Assembly: GCF_042654985.1 (NCBI RefSeq) | Contig: NZ_JBHSMT010000022.1 | Location: 1 to 47,265 of the forward strand | Source of the DNA: Paraherbaspirillum soli | Lineage (GTDB): Bacteria; Pseudomonadota; Gammaproteobacteria; Burkholderiales; Burkholderiaceae_D | DNA length: 47,265 bases | Direction: 5' to 3' | Part shown: positions 33,179 through 41,700 of the stretch, piece after piece | How the letters are laid out: each line of letters opens with the position of its first letter | Numbering within the stretch: the first letter of the stretch is position 1 | Position numbers and translations under genes: made by a program | Notes under the pieces: model-generated | What the model was told of the DNA's origin: nothing | Database searches by the model: none | Seen by the model: only the letters and a program-made list of their open reading frames with translations

Positions 33179-34460
33179 TTCGGCGCGCGTGTCCTGGTCA
33201 AAGCTGCTTTGCTATGCGCTGATTGCTTCTTGCTTGCTGCCGCTTGCGAAGGCTGGTAACGACGCAGTCATCGGCAAGCGGATGCCAAACAATACCATCG
33301 CCGCTCCGCCCGGATCCAGCCGGGTGTTCGAGGCTCGCCTGTTCGGCAGCGTTGCCGCCGGCAAGGCAGATTACGCTCCGGTCATTCGTCGCGTGCTGCA
33401 GCTTGCGAAGGAGGCTGGAGGAGGAATAGTACGCTTGCCCAAAGGTGAAATCTGGGTTGCGCTGGATTCGTCCGGAAACGCCATTACGGTGCCGTCGGGA
33501 GTATTTCTGGATATGACAGGAACGACTCTGCGCTTGATCGAGAACGGCCGCAGCGGCTACAACATCATCTTGTTCAAAGACAGAGGCGCGCCCAGCGGTG
33601 TGATAGGGGGCACGGTGATCGGGGATCGTGATTACCATCTCGGCAAAGACGGCGAATGGGGAATGTGCATTGCGGTCAGAGGCGGCGCCAACATATCGAT
33701 TAAAGGAATCAAGGCAAGCAACTGCTGGGGCGACGGCATCTATCTCGGGGCGGACCCTTCAGGCGATCTCAACACATTTGCGGAGAATGTCGATATCGAC
33801 GGCGTGGAAGCTGCGTACAACCGTCGCAATAACATCAGCGTAGTCAACGCCAGGGGATACCGAATCTGCAACGTCTATGTGCATCATGCCAATGGCGTGC
33901 TGCCGGAATCGGGAATCGACATTGAGCCGGATAAGGGAGGTATGGCCAGCGACGGCCTCCTGTGCAACATTCGTTCCGAATTCAACGGCAAGCGTGGCGT
34001 GATGACCGGCGGCGGCAGCGACCGCAAGGTGCGCGGATTGAAGCTCCGGCAAATAAGCTCAAGCAGCAATCAGGCAGCCGGATTCTGGATAGAGGGCGCA
34101 CAGAATGTCGAAGGCGCAATTCTTTCGGCGCAAGACAACGCCGAAGAAGGCGCGGTGTTCAATTCAACTTCGGACGTAGTCGTAAAAGAGTATGCGGGCG
34201 GCAGAAATGGACGAAAGGCTAAAAAAGGTCAAAGCGATATCAGGATCAACGACTCTACCAAGGTCTCGATGGGCCGCCTTTCTTCTCTGGCCGGAAGCCA
34301 GGATCAGCGCGGCTTTCCAGTCATTGTGGTGCAAAAATCGCGGGGCGTGACGGTCGATAAATTTGCGATGGATTCCGGTCGCGTCCTGCAAAATTCTGTA
34401 CATGTCGACTCGCAATCCGAGGCCACCTTGGAGTCGCTGACGTTCAAGCAGAAGCCATAA
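33171..34460 (+). CDS. Secreted right-handed beta-helix protein
   Basis: A 429-residue protein with a signal peptide cleaved after LPLAKA (about residue 28). The mature N-terminus (SSRVFEARLFGSVAAGKADYAPVIRRVLQLAKEAGGG) is a pectate-lyase-superfamily start. Parallel beta-helix coils follow (GGANISIKGIKASNCWGDGIYLG, VDIDGVEAAYNRRNNISVVNARG, SGIDIEPDKG). Such proteins in polysaccharide operons are often periplasmic lyases, epimerases or hydrolases of the polymer. The DGIYLG and SGIDIEPD segments carry acidic residues that could be catalytic. Substrate and chemistry are unknown. It is the last gene of the operon. Confidence 0.8.
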   Translation: MFNSARVSWSKLLCYALIASCLLPLAKAGNDAVIGKRMPNNTIAAPPGSSRVFEARLFGSVAAGKADYAPVIRRVLQLAKEAGGGIVRLPKGEIWVALDSSGNAITVPSGVFLDMTGTTLRLIENGRSGYNIILFKDRGAPSGVIGGTVIGDRDYHLGKDGEWGMCIAVRGGANISIKGIKASNCWGDGIYLGADPSGDLNTFAENVDIDGVEAAYNRRNNISVVNARGYRICNVYVHHANGVLPESGIDIEPDKGGMASDGLLCNIRSEFNGKRGVMTGGGSDRKVRGLKLRQISSSSNQAAGFWIEGAQNVEGAILSAQDNAEEGAVFNSTSDVVVKEYAGGRNGRKAKKGQSDIRINDSTKVSMGRLSSLAGSQDQRGFPVIVVQKSRGVTVDKFAMDSGRVLQNSVHVDSQSEATLESLTFKQKP

Positions 34461-34630
34461 GTTTTAAGCGTGTCAATGTGAATGTTGCCGGTAGTCGGAG
34501 CACGCCTTGGCCCCAGCGAATTCTTTCGAAGAATAAGGCGCCTCTAAAAATACACTACCGGGCAGGGCCGAAAAATCGCCTGATTGCGACGCCTTCCGGC
34601 CAATAAAACCGAGCTTTGAACATGTCGGAT

Positions 34631-34674
34631 CCTGTCAGCTCTGACAGTTACTGCAGGGCACTCTAACGAGCAAG
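34631..34674 (+). promoter_or_regulatory. CTG-N10-CAG palindrome plus CGAGCAAG box upstream of the lipoprotein gene
   Basis: CTGTCAGCTCTGACAG (34632-34647) is a palindrome with the CTG-N10-CAG frame, followed by TTAC and, 19 bases on, CGAGCAAG (34667-34674) and TTTCT. Palindrome, spacing and box match the site before wza at 8774. The remainder of 34461-34972 holds only a fragment resembling one arm of the dispersed element (GGCGCCTCTAAAAA, near 34539) and no gene. Confidence 0.55.
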
Positions 34675-34972
34675 CTTTCTTTCGGCATACTGAATGCGTC
34701 TTCAAAGCTGGCATCAGCGCAGCTGTTCCAGCCGCAACAGGCACCCTTCATGCTCATAGGGCGGCAGGGCTGCCGATGATTATCGACGGGTACCGATTTG
34801 TGCATGTGGGATTGAAATGATCTGCGCCTACAACTCATCAACGCTCTGACAGCATTGCCCCACACAGGTTTTCGACTACCTCGCGCATTTTTGGAATGTT
34901 TTGCAGAGACCAGATTAATTTCTGAATTGGTCTTTTCTGGCAATGGCAATCAACCTAAAGAGGGCTCCTAAA

Positions 34973-36724
34973 ATGATTGAGAAGAAAATTACTGTACTGT
35001 CAATTGCCGTCGCTCTGGCATTGACAGCTTGCGGCGGCGGTGGCAGCAGCGGGACGGGAACCGGATCAGTCGGAGGAACGCCGGCGACGGCCACCACAGC
35101 GGCAGGCAAGGCGGTTGACGGGTATTTGAGCGGTGCTTCGGTGCTGTGCGACGCCAATAATAATGGCGTGGCCGATGCCGGTGAAGCAGTTGTGGTGACT
35201 GACGCCCAAGGCAATTTCACGTTTTCACCGGCATGTTCGAGCACGATTGTGGTCAGCGGCGGCACCAGCATCGACACCGGCCTGCCGTTTGCAGGCACCC
35301 TGAAAGCGCCGGCCGGCAGCACCTTCGCCACGCCGCTCACCACCTTGATGGTGAGCGGCGGACTGAGCGCCGCCCAGGTCGCGGTTGCCCTTGGCCTGCC
35401 AGCCGGCACTGATGTCAGCCAGGTGGACCCGGTGAGCAATTCCGATCTCTATAAAAAAACCCTGGCGCTGCAACAAGTCATCCAGCAAACCACCGAAACG
35501 CTTGGCGCCCTGGCGCAGGACGCCAGCCCGGCGACCATCCAGGCAATTTACAGCCAGGTGGCCAAGGCGGTAGTGACGACGCTGGCGGCGAATCCAACGA
35601 TACCGCTGGTCGACGTCAGCGGCAATGTCAGCAATTCGCTGGTATCCGGCATCGTGCTGCAGTCGGTGAATAATGTGGCGGCAACCACCGACCCTGCGTT
35701 GACCACGACCCAGTCCAGCCTGGCTGGTTTCAGTGCCAGCAGCGTGGCGACATTGATTTCGGGCGCGATCGCGAACCAGGCGCAAACCCTGGCCCAATCC
35801 AGCGACGCCGCCTTGATCGGACAAGCCACGTTGCTGCAGTCGACACCGACGATTGCCAACGCGACCTCGCAGGTGGCGGCCTTGTTGACGACCGGGGTCA
35901 GCGGTCAAGTCAATCTGGCGGCGGTGGGAGGCGCCCTGCAACAGTTGAGCAGCCCCGATGGCAGCAGCGATGCGACCGCCATCTCGTCCTTCCTGGGTGC
36001 GATCGCCACCCAATCCCAAGCCGCCGGCATCCCGCCGCCGGCAGTCACGATCGGCGACCTGTCCAAGCGCAAGAACTACCTCGCGATCCAGAACGACAGC
36101 ATCACCATCGGCGGCGATGCCTATAACTTGAGGCAGTTCCTGAACGGCATCACCCTACGTCACAAACCGTCGCCGATAGACACGTTCAGCTTTGCCTTTG
36201 ATGTGTTCGGCCGGCCGATCCCCAAAAACGCGGGCGGCGTCATGACCACCCGGGTCAGTCTCGCGGTCGAAGTGGCGGATGCCGGCGGCAGCGGGCGGGT
36301 GCTGCAACTGGCGATGGACAAGGCGGACCTGACCATGGACAACAAACAGCAGTTGACTATCGTGGTGCCGGCAGGCGCCCGGATGTACGCTTATGGCAAA
36401 ACCAGCAAGGATGTGAGCGCCAATTTGACGCTCACCAACATCGCGGCCAACCAGTTCGTCGCGGTCGCCGACAATACGCTGACATTCAACACCGGCAATG
36501 TATTGAAACGCATCCTGGGCCAGATCGAGGGGCAATCGGGCGGCGTGTTTTCCAATCTGCAAAATCTGACCGGTACCTTCAACATGAAATTTGTCGTTTC
36601 CAACCTGAACGTTGGCAGCGAGACCGACAAGTCTGCGGTGCGAGGCTTATCGGTTGGCGTCACCGGATCGGGGCAGCCGCCGGTGAACGGCCTTGGTGTA
36701 AAGGGGGTAATGACTATCCCCTAA
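34973..36724 (+). CDS. Putative lipoprotein, 583 aa
   Basis: From the ATG at 34973 (GAGGG upstream) the protein has a lipoprotein signal, MIEKKITVLSIAVALALTAC-GGGG, so it is acylated at Cys20. A Gly/Ser/Thr linker follows, then a carboxypeptidase-regulatory-like beta domain (GKAVDGYLSGASVLCDANNNGVADAGEAVVV) with an Asp/Asn-rich loop that may bind calcium. A long Ala/Thr/Ser-rich helical region follows (about 160-370), and a beta-rich C-terminal domain. The first part resembles lipoproteins annotated only by this repeat domain. The function is unknown. It shares the wza-like upstream palindrome and precedes an outer-membrane barrel gene. Confidence 0.75.
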   Translation: MIEKKITVLSIAVALALTACGGGGSSGTGTGSVGGTPATATTAAGKAVDGYLSGASVLCDANNNGVADAGEAVVVTDAQGNFTFSPACSSTIVVSGGTSIDTGLPFAGTLKAPAGSTFATPLTTLMVSGGLSAAQVAVALGLPAGTDVSQVDPVSNSDLYKKTLALQQVIQQTTETLGALAQDASPATIQAIYSQVAKAVVTTLAANPTIPLVDVSGNVSNSLVSGIVLQSVNNVAATTDPALTTTQSSLAGFSASSVATLISGAIANQAQTLAQSSDAALIGQATLLQSTPTIANATSQVAALLTTGVSGQVNLAAVGGALQQLSSPDGSSDATAISSFLGAIATQSQAAGIPPPAVTIGDLSKRKNYLAIQNDSITIGGDAYNLRQFLNGITLRHKPSPIDTFSFAFDVFGRPIPKNAGGVMTTRVSLAVEVADAGGSGRVLQLAMDKADLTMDNKQQLTIVVPAGARMYAYGKTSKDVSANLTLTNIAANQFVAVADNTLTFNTGNVLKRILGQIEGQSGGVFSNLQNLTGTFNMKFVVSNLNVGSETDKSAVRGLSVGVTGSGQPPVNGLGVKGVMTIP

Positions 36725-36752
36725 AAGTCGCAATTGACCACCATGCATAACA

Positions 36753-36780
36753 GGGGCGCGGCAATTTCGCCCCGTTTTTT
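36753..36780 (+). terminator. Rho-independent terminator
   Basis: GGGGCG (36753-36758) pairs with CGCCCC (36768-36773) around a nine-base loop and is followed by GTTTTTT. It lies 30 bases after the lipoprotein stop and would end that transcript before the barrel gene. Confidence 0.8.
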
Positions 36781-36858
36781 ATCCTCGCGCAGCAGACGCA
36801 AGAGTTGCATGCTGTGCTTTCCCGCTGATCGAAAATCGACATATCGAGACCATTACCG

Positions 36859-37941
36859 ATGAAAAAAATATTATTTTCGCTAGGCGTAGCTGGTGCAGTG
36901 TCGTCGGCCGCCGCCGCGCCGATGGATGCCTTTCTCTCCGCCAACCCGAGCAGCAAACCGGGCGAAGTGCAGCTCGAAGCCGCCTACGACCTGGTCAACC
37001 GGCGGGTCGACGTGTTCAACGTCCGCAATAGCGACAGCAGCTTTGCCGGCACCAATGTCGGCGACTATCACGGCGCGCATCTGCGCGGCGGGTGGGCGAT
37101 CAGCCCCAGGATCTGGGTCGACGGCGGGTTCTGGGAAAGGCGCATCGACTATCGCAGCGACCTTGCCAAGATTCACAGTTGGCAGCTGGCGGCGCAATAC
37201 AAATTGGTTGAAGGCGCCGGATACCAACCAAGCATCGCGCTGCGCTTAGGCGCATGGGGCAACTACGCCGACGAGCTGAAAAAATCGTCGTCAACCACGA
37301 TGCAAGGCGTGACGCTCAATTCGGTGAGCGCCTCCAAGCCCAAGGACAACCAGTACCAGCTCGACCTGATCGGCAGTTCGAAAGTGCTGGACAACCTGGA
37401 ACTATCCATGTTTGCCGGCGTTGGGCACAGCAAGGTCAGCCTGGATTCGGTGCAGGGCAGCACGACGCTGAACGGTTGCAACTACAACCTGGCTTTCGGC
37501 CCGACCGAGGTGGTCGGCACCCTGGCGCCGCCCTGTAGCGCCGGTGCCGTGATAGATCGTTTTACCGTGCCAAACAGCCTGTTTGGCATTGATGTCAACC
37601 GCGAAACCCAGTACAGCGCGAGGTATTACCATGGCGGGCTGATGTTGAAGTGGACTCTCGACGATTGGCAACTGCGGGCAGGCTTCGAGCACCAATCGTT
37701 CAATCGCAACCATGTCGACGACATCATCAGAAGCCGCGGCGGCGCCACCTACAAAAGCAACAACATCCTGATTGGCGATATCAGCTACAAGCTGTTCGAT
37801 AACACGGCGATTTTTCTGCGCGGGCAGTACATGACCAATCAATTCGTCGGGGAAATTCCATTTGCCTACAACACCTTGACGGCTAGCCGGTTTAACAAGC
37901 ATTACGGTTTTATCAGCACCGGCTTGGTGATGACGTTCTAG
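36859..37941 (+). CDS. Outer-membrane beta-barrel protein
   Basis: A 360-residue protein with a signal peptide (MKKILFSLGVAGAVSSAAA-AP) and alternating amphipathic strands throughout: GEVQLEAAYDLVN, GAHLRGGWAISPRIWVDGGFWE, SWQLAAQYKLVEG, YYHGGLMLKWTLDDWQLRAGFEHQ, NTAIFLRGQYMTN. It ends HYGFISTGLVMTF with a terminal Phe, the barrel-assembly signal. About 14-16 strands are likely. Two Cys in an extracellular-type loop (NGCNYN, APPCSAG) may pair. It could be a porin or surface protein linked to the polysaccharide; no family is recognised. Confidence 0.8.
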   Translation: MKKILFSLGVAGAVSSAAAAPMDAFLSANPSSKPGEVQLEAAYDLVNRRVDVFNVRNSDSSFAGTNVGDYHGAHLRGGWAISPRIWVDGGFWERRIDYRSDLAKIHSWQLAAQYKLVEGAGYQPSIALRLGAWGNYADELKKSSSTTMQGVTLNSVSASKPKDNQYQLDLIGSSKVLDNLELSMFAGVGHSKVSLDSVQGSTTLNGCNYNLAFGPTEVVGTLAPPCSAGAVIDRFTVPNSLFGIDVNRETQYSARYYHGGLMLKWTLDDWQLRAGFEHQSFNRNHVDDIIRSRGGATYKSNNILIGDISYKLFDNTAIFLRGQYMTNQFVGEIPFAYNTLTASRFNKHYGFISTGLVMTF

Positions 37942-37964
37942 TTAATCAATAGGCCGTTGCACGA

Positions 37965-37990
37965 GGGCTTGGACTTTGCAGCCCAAGCCT
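37965..37990 (+). terminator. Hairpin after the barrel gene, possible terminator
   Basis: GGCTTGG (37966-37972) and CCAAGCC (37983-37989) form a hairpin 24 bases after the barrel gene stop. No T-tract follows, so termination here is uncertain. Confidence 0.35.
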
Positions 37991-38161
37991 GCCCTATGCT
38001 TCGCGCCATCCGGGTGTTGATTTGAAATCAGGCTTGCATGGTCGGGCAACAAGTCCTGACCGACCAACCGCAACTTAATCGCATTGACGATCTTGATGCG
38101 CACCTGGAAATTGCAACGTTCCAGCGCTGCTACCCGTTTCCCCCTCCTTCAGAGCATGCGG

Positions 38162-38296
38162 CTATACATAAATACGCCGCTCGACCTCGACGCATGTTTT
38201 GTCGTGTATGCGTTGCAGCCAAATCTCCTTCAGCACATGCCAAGCGCTAATCCAGGCAGTAAGCAATAAAACCAAAAACGCGATCAGGCTACGCAT
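38162..38296 (-). CDS. Possible small membrane protein, 44 aa
   Basis: From the ATG at 38296 the frame encodes MRSLIAFLVLLLTAWISAW, a clean hydrophobic helix, followed by a polar tail HVLKEIWLQRIHDKTCVEVE. The frame is open to 38428, but the added part is not convincing. No ribosome-binding site is visible. It lies in a gene-poor 770-base stretch between the barrel gene and gdhB. The evidence is the hydropathy pattern alone. Confidence 0.25.
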   Translation of the reverse strand: MRSLIAFLVLLLTAWISAWHVLKEIWLQRIHDKTCVEVERRIYV

Positions 38297-38439
38297 CGGA
38301 TTACGCAAATTAGAAAAACCAATATGAAAATAGGAATTTGTTCTATTGCCGGAGCATTGCGGGCTAACTACGCTTAATTTGAATTGATACACAGATTCCA
38401 ATGTCTTTTTAAAACATTGCCAAGTCATGGGAGGCGTAT

Positions 38440-38544
38440 ATGTACGAAATTAAATTTGGCAAAAAGAATGAGCCTTCTTTCTTTTTGGAGAAAAGCAATG
38501 ATTTAATTGCAGTGCGTATGAGCCCCAAGCATTCAATTCTCTAG
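38440..38544 (+). CDS. 34-aa ORF, small protein or gene remnant
   Basis: An ATG five bases after GGGAGG, the best ribosome-binding site in this stretch, opens 34 codons: MYEIKFGKKNEPSFFLEKSN, then DLIAVRMSPKHSIL and a stop. The pattern of a short strand, a charged turn and FxLEKSxDLIAVR resembles the N-terminal segment of some large secreted peptidases, so this may be the surviving start of a deleted gene. It could equally be a genuine small protein. The remaining parts of 37942-38622 show nothing I can name. Confidence 0.35.
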   Translation: MYEIKFGKKNEPSFFLEKSNDLIAVRMSPKHSIL

Positions 38545-38622
38545 CCATCAAATCCGATCGCGTTGTCTTCCAGCATCAGCGACGGCAAATTGGCCATAGA
38601 GTTTTTCGATGCTGGTCTTTAT

Positions 38623-38711
38623 GGGCACGTCGAAAAACCTACTGCAGGGTTCGGCAAGCCCGCCAATCTCGGGCCTGCGATGCTCGCTCGCTACGGTTTT
38701 TCGACGCGCCC
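38623..38711. repeat. Dispersed inverted-repeat element, copy D
   Basis: The element runs from GGGCACGTCGAAAAACC to GGTTTTTCGACGCGCCC, an 89-bp version of the family with well-preserved ends and a shortened interior shared with copy A (GGCAAGCCCGCCAATCT). It ends two bases before the gdhB stop codon. As a large hairpin with A/T-rich ends it could help end gdhB transcription. Confidence 0.75.
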
Positions 38712-38712
38712 A

Positions 38713-41700
38713 TTAAACAGCCTCAATCGCCCGCATTTCCCTTGCCGCCACCGACAGCATTGCCAGATCGACGTTGCCGCCCACCTGGAAGTCGGTCAGC
38801 AGGCGGCGGTAGCGTTCCAGCGGCACCCGGTTGGCGATTTGCCAGGCGTCGATCATCGCCGCCGGCTGATCGAGCGCAGGGGAGAGCTTGATCACGTTGG
38901 CAGTCAGCGCCCGTTGCAGCGTGGTCAGGTCGCTTTGCAGCGCAGTACGAGCCAGCCGCTGCCAGTGGGTGTCGGCCGGCAGCGCCGCTACCCGTTCCCG
39001 CATCCAGCCGAAATTCAAATTGAGATCGAGCGCAAAATAGACGCCGGCCACCAGTTCCAGGCTACGCTCGGTGGCGGCGGCGACTTCGGCGATATCCAGT
39101 ACCGCGCCTATCAGTTCCGCACTCGCCGCGCGCCGCGCCAGCACGGCCGAGACCCCGGCTTGCATCAGCGCCTCTTGTTTCGCCTTGAGCGCCTCGGCGT
39201 CGCTGGCGGCCAGCAGCGTGACCAACTGCGGCCCAAGCTGGTCGGCGGCAGGGCGGAAGCGGGCCACCGTGGTTTCAATCGTCTCGCCATTGCCGTGGCG
39301 ATGCAGGAACCAGAAGCTGGCGTGCTCCATCAGGCGGCCGACATCGGTAAATAGCTGCGCTTGCAAGGCGTCCGGCACCAGGTTGTCGAGGGCGTCGATG
39401 TCGCGCCAGATGTCGTCGAAGCCGAACACTTCACGGGCGATCACGCAGGCGCGCACGACATCGGCCGGGCTGGCGCCGCTTTCATCGGCCAGCCAATGCA
39501 CCAAGGTGATGCCGACCCGGTTGGTGAGCGTGTTGACCAGGTAGGTGGCGATGATTTCGCGCGCCAGCGGGTGACGCTGCATCGCATCCGGATAGCGCTC
39601 GCGCAACGGCTGCGGGAAATACTCAGCCAGCGAGCGGGCGATGAACGGCGCTTGCAGCAGGTCGGAGGCCAGCAATTCTTCATACAGCCACATCTTGTTA
39701 TAGGCCATCAGCACCGCCCGTTCGGGCGAGGTGAGCCCTTGTTTGACGGCTTTGCGCTCGGCGATTTCTTCTTCAGAGGGCAGGAACTCGACCGTGCGGT
39801 TGAGCCGTCCCGAACGTTCCAGAAAGCGGAGCAGGCGCGCTTCCGGCTCCAGCAGGCTGGCGGCGCGCCGGCCAGCGACCGACAGCGCCTGGGTTTGGTA
39901 GTAATTGTCGGCCAATACCTGCTGGCCGACTTCTTCGGTCATCTCGGCCAATAGTTTGTTGCGCTGCTTCTCAGTCATTTCGCCTTCGGTCACCACCAGC
40001 CCGAGCATGATCTTGATATTGACTTCGTGATCGGAACAATCGACGCCGGCCGAGTTGTCGATGGCGTCGGTGCAGATGCGGCCTCCCTTTTGCGCGAATT
40101 CGATCCGGCCGAACTGGGTACAGCCCAGATTGCCGCCCTCGGCCACCACCTTGCAGTTGAGCTCGGCGCCGTTGACCCGGATCGGGTCGTTGGCGCGGTC
40201 GCCGACCTGGGCGTGGGTTTCGCGCGTGGCTTTGACGTAGGTGCCGATGCCGCCGTTGTACAACAGGTCGACCGGCGCCAGCAAGATCGCCCGGATTAGC
40301 TCGGCCGGCGTCAGTTCTTCGGCGCTGACGCCCAGCATGGCCCGCACTTGCGGCGACAGCGCGATGGTCTTCAGAGTGCGGGCGTAAATCCCGCCGCCGT
40401 CGGAAATCAGCTTGCTGTCGTAGTCGGCCCAGCTGGAACGCGGCAGCGCGAACAGACGTTCGCGCTCGGCGAAACTGGCGGCCGTGTCGGGGTCGGGGTC
40501 GAGGAAGATGTGGCGGTGGTCAAACGCCGCCAGCAGCTTGATGTGGCGCGACAGCAGCATGCCGTTGCCGAACACGTCGCCGGACATATCGCCGATGCCG
40601 ACCACCGTAAAATCCTGTTGCTGGGTATTGACCCCGATTTCGCGGAAATGGCGCTTGACCGCCTCCCACGCGCCGCGCGCGGTGATCCCCATTTTCTTAT
40701 GGTCGTAGCCGACCGAGCCGCCGGAGGCGAAGGCGTCGGATAGCCAAAAGCCGTATTCGGCAGAAATCGCGTTGGCATAATCGGAAAAGGTCGCAGTGCC
40801 CTTGTCGGCCGCCACCACCAGGTAAGGATCGTCCGGGTCATAGCGCACCACCGCGCCGGGCGGCACCACTGTGCCGCCGACCAGATTGTCGGTCAGGTCG
40901 AGCAGGCCGCGCAGGAAGGTCTGGTAGCAGGCGATCCCTTCTTGCAAATAGGCTTCGCGCTCGGTCGCCGGCGGCGCGCTCTTCAGCACGAAGCCGCCCT
41001 TGGAGCCGACCGGTACGATCACCGCATTCTTGACCATTTGCGCCTTGACCAGCCCCAGCACCTCGGTCCGGAAGTCCTCGCGCCGGTCGGACCAGCGCAA
41101 GCCGCCGCGGGCGACCTTGCCGCCTCTCAGGTGCACCCCTTCAAGACGCGGCGAGTAGACCCAGATCTCGAACATCGGCTTGGGATCGGGCAAGCCGGGC
41201 ACCTTGGCCGGGTCGAACTTGAACGACAGGTAAGGCTTGGCCCGGCCGTCTGCCGCACGCTGAAAATAATTGGTGCGCAGGGTAGCGCCGATCACGCCCA
41301 GGATTTGACGCAAGATGCGGTCCTCGTCCAGGTTGGGCACCTGGTCCATCGCTTCTTCGGTCTCTTGCAACAGCGCAGCGGCCTTTGCCTGGTCGGCCTG
41401 GGCCGGGTCGAAGCGGGCCAGGAACAGCGCCACCAGTTGGCGCGCGATGGCCGGGTTGCCGGTCAGGGCTTGCTCGATATAGGCGTTGCTGAAGGTCGAG
41501 CCGGCTTGCCGCAGATACCTGGCGTAGGCGCGCAAAATCGTGACTTCGCGCCAGTTCAGTTGCGCCCGCAGCACCAGCCGGTTGAGATCGTCATTGTCGG
41601 CTTCGCCGCTCCAGACGCGGGCAAATGCGTCTTCGAACACTTCCTTGATGTGGTCGATCTCGATTTCGCTGTCGTCGGCGGTTTGCATCCCGAAATCGTG

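Noticed and set aside
38805..38815. A second GGCGGTAGCGT match to ops on the + strand
   Set aside because: It lies inside gdhB, which is read on the other strand, and no + strand transcript is expected there; a chance match in GC-rich coding sequence.
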